DNA of 33,774 nucleotides from CAYQTE01 sp964420285 (GTDB lineage: Bacteria > Planctomycetota > Phycisphaerae > Tepidisphaerales > Tepidisphaeraceae), in the NCBI GenBank assembly GCA_964420285.1, contig CAYQTE010000056.1, positions 1 to 33,774 of the forward strand, in the 5' to 3' direction. Under the pieces are notes generated by a model. The model saw only the letters and a list, made by a program, of their open reading frames with translations. It searched no databases and was not told the DNA's origin. Both the position numbers and the translations under genes were made by a program. Shown in pieces: positions 8,356 through 18,194 of the stretch (its first letter is position 1; every line of letters starts with the position of its first letter).

Positions 8356-9207
8356 ATGGGCGCGTTTGATCGACGATTTGGGCGGCTGGCGGCGTGTCTG
8401 GCGTGGTTGGCCGTTGCCGCAGTGGCTGGCGCGCAGCCCGCGGCGACGCCGCCGACCACGGCGCCGGCCAGCGCCGGGCCCGGTTTGCCCGTGCCGGCGT
8501 TCAGTTCGATGGGACCAGGAATGGTCTTTTCGCACTTGCCGAGTCCGGACCCCAGCGATCCGGATGACATCGCGGCGGATAAGAGCACGGTCGCGCGCCT
8601 CGGCCGGCAGATCCCCAGCGCGCGTCTCCAGGACTTCAGCCTGTCCGACGCTTTCGATTACATACGCGATCTGACCGATCTGACGATCAACGTGAACTGG
8701 GATGCCTTGCAGGGGGCGGCGGTGAGCAAGGAGACCCGGATCGACATCAGTCTTAAGAACGTGAATGTCGGGGGGATCGTCGAGGCGATTCTAGCCGAGG
8801 CGCAGAACGGGCGGCAGGTGGTCGATTACGAAATCCAGCACGGCGCGCTGACGATCGACACGGTAGCGAACCTCGACAAGGTGGTCGTGACCCGATCGTA
8901 TGAGGTAAAGCCGCTGCTGCTGGCGATGCTGCCGCCGCAACCGTCGCCGGCGCCGCGTCCGGTAGGAGAGGGCGGCGCGATCGGCCCGACGACCGCCACA
9001 ACCGAGCCGGACCTGACCGGCCCGCGCGCCGCATTGGTTAGGCTGGTCCGCGAGAACGTGATGCCCGGCACGTGGAATGGCGAGGATGGGAAGGCGCCGT
9101 CCGTGGCGACGGAAAAAACCAGCCTGATTGTGATCGCCAGCCAGCGTACGCAACGGGCCGTGGCAGCGTATTTGGATTCGCTGAGGCCGAGCAACCCCAG
9201 CCCGTGA
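8356..9207 (+). CDS. Secreted protein with STN-like (secretin/TonB short N-terminal) domain
   Basis: This is a 283-residue exported protein. ATG 8356 is chosen because GGAGGAG (8345-8351) is just upstream and the next residues form a clean signal peptide (Arg pair, hydrophobic LAACLAWLAVAAVAG, then AQPA for cleavage). A Pro/Ala-rich spacer follows. The stretch from about residue 78 (VPSARL-like pattern, DAFDYIRDLTDLTINVNW, then LKNVNVGGIVEAIL) has the beta-alpha-beta plan of STN domains at the start of secretins and TonB receptors. A second conserved-looking segment near the C-terminus (TSLIVIASQRTQRAVAAYLDSL) resembles the secretin N-domain repeats. There is no secretin barrel, so this is a stand-alone periplasmic piece. 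An in-frame ATG at 8320 is less likely because it would spoil the signal peptide. The function is unknown. Confidence 0.75.
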   Translation: MGAFDRRFGRLAACLAWLAVAAVAGAQPAATPPTTAPASAGPGLPVPAFSSMGPGMVFSHLPSPDPSDPDDIAADKSTVARLGRQIPSARLQDFSLSDAFDYIRDLTDLTINVNWDALQGAAVSKETRIDISLKNVNVGGIVEAILAEAQNGRQVVDYEIQHGALTIDTVANLDKVVVTRSYEVKPLLLAMLPPQPSPAPRPVGEGGAIGPTTATTEPDLTGPRAALVRLVRENVMPGTWNGEDGKAPSVATEKTSLIVIASQRTQRAVAAYLDSLRPSNPSP

Positions 9208-9282
9208 AGGGCGGATGGTGCTCGCGAGGCAAGGCCACCCAAGCCTTGAATTTGCCCCGTTGCTTTCCTAACGTGACTGTTG

Positions 9283-9672
9283 ATGTCCAGCCGAGCGTTA
9301 CGCATCGCGATTCTGCTTTTTGAAGCGGTGTGGCTGAACATCATCGTTCCCGGCCATACGCGCGGGATCGTCGCTTTCCGTTCCGGCACGGACGATTGCC
9401 CCATCTGCCCAGCCTGCGCGACGAGAAGTACCTGTCCGTGTTGCGCGGGCAAGGTTCCGGCGGGTTCGCCAAGGAACCCCACGCCGGTCGATCGCTCCAA
9501 TTGCGCTATCTGCCAGTTCATGGCGAGTCTCTCGCTGCCGCCGGTGTATGATTACCGGCCGGCGGCGATGCAGCCGCTGGAACTTCTTCCCATTCCGCAG
9601 CCGCCGTCGCGAATGTCGGTCACCCTGATCGACGGCGATCACTGCCGCGGGCCGCCGGCTGGCGCGGTCTGA
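9283..9672 (+). CDS. Small Cys-rich exported or membrane-tethered protein
   Basis: This is a 129-residue protein with a hydrophobic N-terminus (residues 5-32) that could be a signal or anchor. Behind it is a cluster of cysteines: CPICPAC, TCPCC and, further on, CAICQF. The rest is proline-rich. Such paired CxxC motifs suggest metal binding, and CAICQ with a hydrophobic tail recalls DUF2946-like proteins found near metal transport genes, but I cannot confirm the family. ATG 9283 is preferred to the TTG directly before it. The outer-membrane barrel gene with its own CxCxC motif lies about 240 nt downstream, so a joint role in metal handling is possible. Confidence 0.55.
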   Translation: MSSRALRIAILLFEAVWLNIIVPGHTRGIVAFRSGTDDCPICPACATRSTCPCCAGKVPAGSPRNPTPVDRSNCAICQFMASLSLPPVYDYRPAAMQPLELLPIPQPPSRMSVTLIDGDHCRGPPAGAV

Positions 9673-9687
9673 TTCCCAACGGGATTT

Positions 9688-9832
9688 TTCACCGCAGAGA
9701 CACAGAGGACGCAAAGGGTGAGTTCATCCGATGAGATGAACTCGGCCGTTTGATCTGCAAGAAGGGCCACACCTGGCGAGATGCGTATTTGGTGCTCTGT
9801 CGCCTTGCGGGCGTCCTTTGCGTCTGGGCGGA
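9688..9832. repeat. Nested inverted-repeat element
   Basis: The word GACGCAAAGG appears in direct orientation near 9709 within an ACCGCAGAGACACAG context and again as its reverse complement within CGTCCTTTGCGTCTG near 9810-9825. Between them lies a perfect 9-bp hairpin, GAGTTCATC (9720-9728) with GATGAACTC (9735-9743) and a 6-nt loop. The element fills the gap between the Cys-rich protein and the beta-barrel gene. Confidence 0.5.
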
Positions 9833-9910
9833 TAATCCCGATCTTCCCGAACAAAATGCCGCGGTCGCTGATGCGTCGGTTGCATCCGGCCGCTTTTCAT
9901 AAGGAATCCC

Positions 9911-11032
9911 ATGCAATTATCCAAGATGCAGTTGATCTTCTGGCTGGGGATCTGCGGCCTCTGGGTGAACTCAAAGCCCAGCATCGCGCAGAGTATCACG
10001 GGCAATTTCAGTCCTTTCACTCTTGATCCGCTCGCCTATGCGACGGTGCGGCCCGCTTCGCCGGCCGTAGCAACGACCAGGCCATCGGCCGCTGTATCGC
10101 TGGGGGATCTGGCCAGCGAGGAAATGGCCCTGGAACAGTCGCCGTACACGCCCATCGACGCCTGCGCCTGCGGGTGCGGGATATTTGATGTGGGCACGGA
10201 ATCGATGCTTCCACAGGGCACGGGGCTGACTGTGTATTTTGAATACGCTTACCAGGACCAGAACATCAACTGGAGCGGCGTCAAGCCGGCGTCGTCGGCG
10301 GACAACGACGACAAGAATATCCGCACCAGTTTCTTCACACCTGGCATTCAGTACATGTTCAACAGGAGTTGGGGAATCCAGGCCGAGCTTCCGCTGGCGA
10401 ACCGGCATTTTGAAACCACCGGCGGCGCCAGCGGAAACGACATTGTCGATCAGGATTGGACCACCATCGGCGACATGCGCGTGGAAGCCATCTATGACGG
10501 ATTCTTTCCGGATCAATCGGCCGGCGTGACGTTTGGACTCAAGCTCCCAACCGGCAATTTCCGGCACAACGATCAATACGAGGACATCGATCGCGACTCG
10601 GAGATCGGCACCGGAAGCACGGACGTTCTCCTGGGCGGTTTCTATCGGAATTATCTGACAAAAGACCAAAGGCTGGCCTGGTTTGCACAGATCAACCTGG
10701 ACATACCCCAACTGACGCAGGACCAGTATCGTCCTGGAGTTGAAGCCGACGGCGCCCTGGGAGTTTACCTGAACGGAATAAACTTCGGCCGCGTGGGCGT
10801 TATCCCGATCGTGCAGGTGCTCGACGGGTTGCGCGGTCACGACAGCGGACCCAACGCGGCCTACCCGGTGGCGTCGGGCTACGAGCGCGTCCTCTTGTCG
10901 CCCGGAGTTGAAATCCACATCCATCCGCTGATGATCTATGCGGATGTCGAACTGCCGGTGTACAACCACGTGACCGGCAATCAGCTTGTCGGCTCGAATC
11001 TTTGCAAGATTATCGTCAGCTACCAGTTCTGA
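9911..11032 (+). CDS. Outer-membrane beta-barrel protein with CxCxC motif
   Basis: This is a 373-residue exported protein. AAGGAA precedes ATG 9911 by 5 nt and a signal peptide follows (hydrophobic residues 8-20, cleavage likely after SIAQ). Residues about 30-80 are a flexible Pro/Ala/Ser region. At residues 85-89 comes CACGCG, followed by IFDVGT. From about residue 100 on, alternating aromatic and polar strands (LTVYFEYAYQ, GIQAELPL, GVTFGLKLPTG, and others) form a transporter-like barrel, and the last residue is Phe after SYQ, the usual signal for outer-membrane insertion. The cargo is unknown. The Cys motif and the Cys-rich protein upstream suggest contact with a metal or redox partner. 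It converges on the DUF4276 gene. Confidence 0.75.
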   Translation: MQLSKMQLIFWLGICGLWVNSKPSIAQSITGNFSPFTLDPLAYATVRPASPAVATTRPSAAVSLGDLASEEMALEQSPYTPIDACACGCGIFDVGTESMLPQGTGLTVYFEYAYQDQNINWSGVKPASSADNDDKNIRTSFFTPGIQYMFNRSWGIQAELPLANRHFETTGGASGNDIVDQDWTTIGDMRVEAIYDGFFPDQSAGVTFGLKLPTGNFRHNDQYEDIDRDSEIGTGSTDVLLGGFYRNYLTKDQRLAWFAQINLDIPQLTQDQYRPGVEADGALGVYLNGINFGRVGVIPIVQVLDGLRGHDSGPNAAYPVASGYERVLLSPGVEIHIHPLMIYADVELPVYNHVTGNQLVGSNLCKIIVSYQF

Positions 11033-11079
11033 TAGGCTGTCGGCCCCGTGCAGTGGCCCCGACCCGACACGACTGCCGC

Positions 11080-11769
11080 TCATAGCAGAAAGCCGTCGCG
11101 TTGACGGCTCGCTTGGAACGCTTGACGAGCCAGCTTTCGAAACTCGCCGAACCCGTTGGGACACTGCACGGAGATTTCGTCGAGTCGGGCATTGGGTTTC
11201 CAGTGATCCTCGGCAAACTGGCTCGCCAGTTCCGTGTTCCCTTCGCCATACCGGAAATCCAGTTTCGTCGAATGCTGGGTCAATTCATCAAGGGTCTTTT
11301 TCGGCTCTGGATCTTTCTCGGCCGCATAAACCACCTGGCCTTTGGGATTGCAAACGTTGTAGCGGCACACCGGGAGTGTGCCATGCGTAAAACCAGACCA
11401 GGCCAGCGTGTTGGTGCGGTCGCCCAGCCACCACGCTTCGATTTCCTCAATGGCAATTCCGATGATGAACCCGTCCTTGCCGGCCACGAGCTTCCTGATT
11501 TCGTCCTGAACGTGTTTGGTGCGACGATCCAGCACAATGACAAAGAAGGCGTATCCGAGAGAATCTCGCGTCAGAAACTTCACGAGTGCCCGGACTTTTT
11601 CAAGAACTCCGCCGTGACCGCGCTTGCGAATCTGGAGCGGCTCGGCCACGTCGCCGGTTTCGACCGGCCATTCGTATCCCGCGTCCCTGGACGCGAGTTG
11701 GCTCAGCAGCGGCGGCAAAAGTACGTGATCAATTGGGCCTTCGGAAATAATGCCAATCTTGGTGCTCAT
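11080..11769 (-). CDS. DUF4276 family TOPRIM-like protein
   Basis: This 229-residue protein matches the DUF4276 family. ISEGPIDH near the start carries the conserved TOPRIM glutamate, FFVIVLDRRTK carries the acidic strand end, and IAIEEIEAWWLGD is the signature motif of the family. TOPRIM folds bind metal and act as nucleases in OLD-type and related defence proteins. ATG 11769 is used because an AAGGA box lies upstream and it overlaps the ATPase stop by 4 nt (ATGA), a sign of translational coupling. The stretch further upstream in the same frame lies inside the ATPase gene. The pair is likely one system in which the ATPase senses a trigger and this protein is the effector. That role is inferred from similar ATPase-TOPRIM pairs. 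Confidence 0.8.
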   Translation of the reverse strand: MSTKIGIISEGPIDHVLLPPLLSQLASRDAGYEWPVETGDVAEPLQIRKRGHGGVLEKVRALVKFLTRDSLGYAFFVIVLDRRTKHVQDEIRKLVAGKDGFIIGIAIEEIEAWWLGDRTNTLAWSGFTHGTLPVCRYNVCNPKGQVVYAAEKDPEPKKTLDELTQHSTKLDFRYGEGNTELASQFAEDHWKPNARLDEISVQCPNGFGEFRKLARQAFQASRQRDGFLL

Positions 11770-12995
11770 GCGTTCCTTGCCCCCGCCGTCGAGCCAAGAA
11801 CACCCGTCACCCACGCTTCGCCGAGCGATTTGTTGAATGTCTCTTTTGCAAGGTTGAGTTGCCTGTTGTCGCTCAGACGAATGACCCGCGCGCCGGCCTG
11901 CGGCTGCGGCCGGTCCATGCAGTAGACCTCCTCGGGATGATCGAAGAACTCATCGAGCACGTAAGGACTGTGCGTCGTAAAGAACACCTGACAGCGATTG
12001 GGCGGCTTGCGGAGTGTGAGCTCGCGCAGAACCTGAACCACTTCGCGAATGAGTTGCGGATGCACGCCGTTCTCGGGTTCTTCCAGCGTGATGAGCGAGG
12101 GGGCGGTATCGGTATAAAGAAAGCTGGTGATGGCAAGCAGGCGCAACACGCCATCGCTCATCTGCTCGCTGTTGAAGACGATTTCCTTGCCGTTGCCTTC
12201 ATGCAGCCTGATCGTGCGCCAACCCCAGCCGCGGCCGGCGACCGAGATATTCGTGACCGTTGGAAACAAACGGCGCAGCCGCTTGATCAATTGCTCGAAC
12301 TTTGCTGGCGATTTGTCCTTCAGCCGGCCGATGACGGACGCGAGGTGTTCACCCGACGAGCCAAGCTGATCGTGCTTGCCGCGATCCGGATAGCGGAGAA
12401 TCTTGGGATCCCAGATGAGGTAGGAGTGAAATTGCTCGATCCATTCGCGGAAGTGAATGGCCTCCGGGTATCGCTTGCGGTCGGAGGTCGCATCCCAGCG
12501 GCTCATGACGCTTGCCGGCAGGCTGATGATCTCACGATGCTCTGTTTCGCCACTGTGCCGATTGATGTACGAGCACTCGCGAACGGTGCGAGACAAGAGG
12601 GTTTCGGGCACGCCACCCGTCGGGGTGAACTCCAGTTGTTCGTCGCCGACGCCTAAATGCTTGCGAGGTTGGAGCGTGACAACGTACTCATAGCGCCCGC
12701 CACCTCTGCCCTCTGCATCGGCCTCAAGCTCGGCTGCAAGATACCACCAAATACCTTTGCTGGTCTGACGCAAGTTCGGCAGGTCACGGTAATCCCACTC
12801 GCGGTCCTTGAGATAAACCTCAACAGACGTCTTGAAGAACGCTCTCACGAAGTCGATGGCTTGAAGCAAAGACGACTTGCCGCAGCCATTGGGGCCGATA
12901 AATACATTCAGCGGCCCAAACGTGAGCACTCCGCCATCGGTCTCGGGCACATGCGCCAGACTCTTGAAATTCCGGACCGCAAATGCTGTCAACAT
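11766..12995 (-). CDS. AAA/ABC-type ATPase (AAA_15/AAA_21, OLD- or AriA-like)
   Basis: This is a 409-residue ATPase of the SMC/ABC class. Walker A is GPNGCGKS at residues 34-41. The middle part holds the variable helical region. MSDGVLRLLAI is the ABC signature loop, ITLEEPENGVHP is Walker B with the D-loop, and FFTTHSPYVLDEF is the H-switch. These proteins dimerise around ATP and in defence systems respond to phage proteins or DNA ends. ATG 12995 has GGAG 8 nt before it. It follows proB by 52 nt on the same strand, so it may be co-transcribed with it, and it overlaps the DUF4276 gene by 4 nt. The architecture is like PARIS (ATPase plus TOPRIM), but the partner family is different. Confidence 0.88.
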   Translation of the reverse strand: MLTAFAVRNFKSLAHVPETDGGVLTFGPLNVFIGPNGCGKSSLLQAIDFVRAFFKTSVEVYLKDREWDYRDLPNLRQTSKGIWWYLAAELEADAEGRGGGRYEYVVTLQPRKHLGVGDEQLEFTPTGGVPETLLSRTVRECSYINRHSGETEHREIISLPASVMSRWDATSDRKRYPEAIHFREWIEQFHSYLIWDPKILRYPDRGKHDQLGSSGEHLASVIGRLKDKSPAKFEQLIKRLRRLFPTVTNISVAGRGWGWRTIRLHEGNGKEIVFNSEQMSDGVLRLLAITSFLYTDTAPSLITLEEPENGVHPQLIREVVQVLRELTLRKPPNRCQVFFTTHSPYVLDEFFDHPEEVYCMDRPQPQAGARVIRLSDNRQLNLAKETFNKSLGEAWVTGVLGSTAGARNA

Positions 12996-13047
12996 GATTC
13001 ACTCCATTGCCATCAATATTCAAACTGCGCGTCGGCTCGGCCGGGCC

Positions 13048-14163
13048 TCACACCATCGCCAGGTTATTGCGATGGACGACTTCATCATACGCCGCTTCGG
13101 CCAGAGCCTTGCGGACTTCCTGGGTTTTCTTGCCGCGAATGCGCTGGATGTCGTCGGAGTTGTAGTTGGTCAGGCCGTGGGCGATTTCGCTGCCGTCATC
13201 CGACTTGATCGCGACCACATCGCCGCGGGAGAACGTGCCTTCGACGGCGACGATGCCGGCCGGGAGAAGGCTGCGATGTTGTTCCACCAGAGCCCGGCGT
13301 GCGCCGGCGTCAATGACGATGGCGCCGGCGGGGCGGGCGCTGCCGATCCAGCGGGTCCGGCCGGAGCGCCGCCGCGACGATCCGCAGAAGATCGTGCCGA
13401 TTTCCTCACCGGCCACGATGCGGTTCAGCACATCGCTCATGCGGCCGTTGGCGACGACCATGGCGGCGCCGGCGTCGGTGACGGTCTTGGCGGCCGCCAG
13501 TTTTGAATCCATGCCGCCCTTGCCGAGGGCGGATTTCTCCGCCCGCACCAATTTGCCGGCGCCGTCCACGCCGTGAACCGTTCGGATCGCCTTGCCCGAT
13601 TCATCGAGCAAGCCATCGACGACGGTGAGCAGCACGAGCAAATCCGCCACCAGCGCGTGCGACACCATGGCCGCAAGAATGTCATTGTCGCCGAACGATA
13701 TGCGCACCAGTTCGTCGGTGCTGACGGTGTCGTTTTCGTTGATGATCGGGACAGCGCCCAATTCGTGGACGGCCTGGATCGTGTTCCGCAGATTCAGGTG
13801 GCGGGTTCGGTCGTCGATGTCCTCGCGCGTCAGGAGAATCTGCGCCACCGGCAGGCCGTGCCGCTGGAACGCACTGGCCCAGACGTCCATGAGCCGCCGC
13901 TGACCGACGGCCGCCACCGCCTGCAAGACGGCCAGATCGGTGGGGCGTTTGTCGAGTTTCAATTCGCGCAGGCCGCAGCCGATAGCGCCGGAGCTGACGA
14001 GTGTCACGCGCAGTCCGCGCTGGCGCATAGCCGCGACCTGGCTGGCGATCGTGCCGACGAATTCGTGATCCAGCCGGCCGTCGGAGTCGGAGAGGAGTTG
14101 CGTGCCCAGCTTCACCACGGCTGAGCGGACGCCGTCAAGTTGCTCGATCCGATCGTCGGCCAT
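13048..14163 (-). CDS. proB: Glutamate 5-kinase
   Basis: This enzyme phosphorylates glutamate with ATP, the first step of proline synthesis. The 371-residue protein has the amino-acid kinase fold (VVKLGTQLL at the start, TLVSSGAIGCG, the INENDTVS substrate loop and FGDNDILAA) and a C-terminal PUA domain (residues about 285-365), the usual size for ProB. ATG 14163 is chosen: it has an AGGAT box and the domain starts there. An open frame runs on to 14301 but would include a dispersed repeat, so that extension is rejected. The usual partner proA (glutamyl phosphate reductase) is not in the window; instead the ATPase-DUF4276 pair lies 52 nt downstream. Confidence 0.95.
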   Translation of the reverse strand: MADDRIEQLDGVRSAVVKLGTQLLSDSDGRLDHEFVGTIASQVAAMRQRGLRVTLVSSGAIGCGLRELKLDKRPTDLAVLQAVAAVGQRRLMDVWASAFQRHGLPVAQILLTREDIDDRTRHLNLRNTIQAVHELGAVPIINENDTVSTDELVRISFGDNDILAAMVSHALVADLLVLLTVVDGLLDESGKAIRTVHGVDGAGKLVRAEKSALGKGGMDSKLAAAKTVTDAGAAMVVANGRMSDVLNRIVAGEEIGTIFCGSSRRRSGRTRWIGSARPAGAIVIDAGARRALVEQHRSLLPAGIVAVEGTFSRGDVVAIKSDDGSEIAHGLTNYNSDDIQRIRGKKTQEVRKALAEAAYDEVVHRNNLAMV

Positions 14164-14209
14164 GTCCGATCCTGAGGTGCGTAGGGTAACGCAAGAAAAG
14201 GAAATATCC

Positions 14210-14365
14210 CTCGCAGAGGCGCAAAGGCGCAGAGATTGATTTTTCGACCGAACAGCGATGGTCCGATAAGCCAATCGCGGCCGGCTTGCTGTCGGATGCA
14301 AACGGCCTTTCCGACCAGCGTTACGTGTATTTTGCCTCTCCTCTGCACCATTGCGCCTCTGCGAG
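14210..14365. repeat. Long-loop inverted repeat, 25-bp arms
   Basis: The arm at 14210-14234 (starting CTCGCAGAGGCGCAA) and the arm at 14341-14365, read on the other strand, match at 23 of 25 positions. The spacer is about 106 bp. It lies upstream of proB and shares the CGCAGAGGCGCAAAGG-type words of other intergenic elements in the window. Confidence 0.6.
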
Positions 14366-14418
14366 AGGTTCTCTGAATTCTCTTGAAATGCGGCCGTCCG
14401 TCAACCTCACCGGAGAGA

Positions 14419-14491
14419 ATGTTAAAATGGGTAATGCTTTTTTGGTTGCCATCCGATACTATAAGTGACTCATGTTATCCATTTTAACATG
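14419..14491 (+). promoter_or_regulatory. AT-rich palindromic control region with TATAAG -10
   Basis: Two 16-bp arms (14419-14434, ATGTTAAAATGGGTAA, and 14475-14490) are inverted copies with one mismatch. The right arm is also the core of a second dyad, CATGTTA (14471-14477) and TAACATG (14485-14491). A TATAAG hexamer (14460-14465) lies between the two arms, but no good -35 is visible at 17 bp. The AT content is much higher than in the surroundings. This layout suits a repressor or activator binding on both sides of a promoter for the B12-fold gene 100 nt downstream. Confidence 0.5.
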
Positions 14492-14592
14492 AGAGCGTCC
14501 CAGAAACGGGCACGGATGCTCGAATAATTCCCGCGGCCGCAGCCCCCGGATTGGGCTGTACCGGCCGGCGCCTCCTTTTACCGGAGACGTTC

Positions 14593-15414
14593 ATGAGCGT
14601 CCGATCCATCAACCGTCAATTGTCCCAAGCCTATCTCGATGCCATCCTGGCCGGTGATCGAGTCCATTGCCGCCAGCTTATCGACGAGGCATTCGATGCC
14701 GGCTTGACCGCGCACGAACTGCTCACCCAGCTCGTCTGGAACACCATGGAGCTTGTACAATCGCTTTTCCGCGACGACCGCATCTCGCAGAGCGCCATGA
14801 GCCTGGCGACCATGCTCAATCGCTCGGTGGCCGGTCAGGTTGCCACCCGCCTGCCGCGATCCGAATCCAACGGCAAGAAGGCCCTGATCTTCTGCGGCAA
14901 CGACGAGCCGGAAGAACTCGGCGGCCAGATTTGCGCCGAGCTGTTCGAGCACGCCGGCTGGAATGTTCGCTTTGCCGGCGGCGGTGTTCCGGATGATGAG
15001 GTTCTGCAGATGATCGGCGACATCCGCCCCGATCTGCTGGTCATGTTCGCCACGCTGCCCAGCGGCGTTCCCGAAGTCCGCAAGCTCATCGATTATCTGC
15101 GCGACGTGAATTGCTGCCCGGAGTTGCAGGTGATGTGCTGCGGCGGAATCTACAAGCGGGCCGAAGGCCTGGCGGAGGAAATCGGCGCTGATCTCTACGC
15201 ACCGGACGCCGAATCCGCCGTCGAAGTCGCCCAGCAGAATCCGTCGCGTCGGGCGACCGTGGATCAGCAAACGGTCGGCCGTACGCGCCGCATTCGCAAA
15301 GCCGCCGCCCGCAAGGCCGCCGCGTGCAATGCCGCGGCCGCGACTGCCACCGAGCCGACTCCGACCGTTACCTTCGTCGCCCGCACGCTGACAGGCGAAT
15401 CGGCCGGTTTCTGA
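14593..15414 (+). CDS. B12-binding-fold protein lacking the axial histidine
   Basis: This is a 273-residue cytoplasmic protein. ATG 14593 follows GGAG by 6 nt. Residues about 5-85 form the helical cap found before cobalamin domains (MTR/CarH type), and residues about 95-215 form a Rossmann-like B12-binding domain (KALIFCGND, GGVPDDEVL, DLLVMFATLPS, CCGGIY, GADLYAPD). The usual D-x-H-x-x-G loop that gives the cobalt-binding histidine reads N-D-E-P-E-E-L-G (103-110), so the histidine is missing. The C-terminal 55 residues are Arg/Ala-rich and probably disordered. No helix-turn-helix or enzyme domain is attached. It may bind cobalamin base-on, bind another ligand, or act only as a structural sensor. 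A strong terminator follows, so it is likely a single-gene unit. Confidence 0.78.
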   Translation: MSVRSINRQLSQAYLDAILAGDRVHCRQLIDEAFDAGLTAHELLTQLVWNTMELVQSLFRDDRISQSAMSLATMLNRSVAGQVATRLPRSESNGKKALIFCGNDEPEELGGQICAELFEHAGWNVRFAGGGVPDDEVLQMIGDIRPDLLVMFATLPSGVPEVRKLIDYLRDVNCCPELQVMCCGGIYKRAEGLAEEIGADLYAPDAESAVEVAQQNPSRRATVDQQTVGRTRRIRKAAARKAAACNAAAATATEPTPTVTFVARTLTGESAGF

Positions 15415-15453
15415 CACGCCGGCGGGAAGCCGGTAAGCCAACACTACGGACGC

Positions 15454-15490
15454 AAGCGGCGGCTTTCGCGGAGCGGAGCCGCCGCTTTTT
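15454..15490 (+). terminator. Intrinsic terminator
   Basis: AGCGGCGGCT (15455-15464) pairs exactly with AGCCGCCGCT (15477-15486), a 10-bp GC-rich stem with a 12-nt loop, directly followed by a T-run (15486-15490). It lies 40 nt after the B12-fold gene and ends its transcript. Confidence 0.85.
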
Positions 15491-15574
15491 CGCTTGTATG
15501 GCATAATCGTCAAAGTCCGCCTGCCAATGGCGTCGGCGGGGCATCACCCTGGCGAAAGTGCATCGCAAAATACG

Positions 15575-15603
15575 TGGACAGTTTCCTCCGGCGGGGATAA
15601 ACT
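15575..15603 (+). promoter_or_regulatory. Candidate promoter of the prkA operon
   Basis: TGGACA (15575-15580), a 17-bp spacer and TAAACT (15598-15603) make a plausible sigma70-like promoter. The rest of the 15491-15877 gap shows no gene that I can support. The leader would be about 265 nt long, so alternative promoters closer to prkA are possible. Confidence 0.35.
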
Positions 15604-15877
15604 TTGTAGTGAAGAAAGCCGCAAGCGACCTGCGGCGGAAATCGGGCGGTCGCGTGGATCGGCAACGGCCGGGCTGCGAGGTCCGGTCATGGGATGGGCG
15701 GCGCGATGGCGCGCCGGCGATGTGCCTCGGGGTGGGCCAAGCCCGCCTTGCGGTTCGCGATCTTCTCCGCGGACCAATCATACGAGCCAGGCTCGACTCT
15801 TTGGCGATGAAGTCGTTTTTCATCGCGCCGAACGTCGCGCCCCGGCGTGCGATCGCTGGGGCCATTGGAGAACACTT

Positions 15878-17953
<2,076 letters not shown>

Positions 17954-17957
17954 CCCC

Positions 17958-18188
17958 ATGGTCCCGATCCATCGCCATTCCGGATATTCCCTGGCGGCCG
18001 CCGGCCTGCTGGGGATTCTCTTCTTCTGGATCACCGACCCGACCTACGGCCTGGCCCTGCGCTGGAACCACAGCGAAAACGCCATCGACCTTGCGAATCA
18101 GCATTTGCCGGGCACGATTGTCGGGCTGGTGGGGTCGGGGTTGATATTGGTTATTGGGCTGTGGTTGCTGACACGGCGGAGCGTGTGA
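17958..18188 (+). CDS. Small two-helix membrane protein in the prkA operon
   Basis: This is a 76-residue protein beginning at ATG 17958, 4 nt after prkA. Residues 9-28 and about 52-70 are hydrophobic helices and the C-terminus is basic (LLTRRSV), so it should be an inner-membrane hairpin. I do not recognise a family. It sits exactly between prkA and yeaH, 6 nt before the latter, so it is surely co-expressed. It could anchor or modulate the kinase complex at the membrane, but this is only inferred from position. Confidence 0.7.
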   Translation: MVPIHRHSGYSLAAAGLLGILFFWITDPTYGLALRWNHSENAIDLANQHLPGTIVGLVGSGLILVIGLWLLTRRSV

Positions 18189-18194
18189 TCTGCC

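Noticed and set aside
14164..14301. Upstream extension of the proB frame
   Set aside because: It would translate part of the dispersed inverted repeat, and the ATG at 14163 has an AGGAT box and begins the family domain.
15494..15877. Upstream extension of the prkA frame
   Set aside because: The residues do not resemble PrkA, and ATG 15878 has a GGAG site at the right distance.
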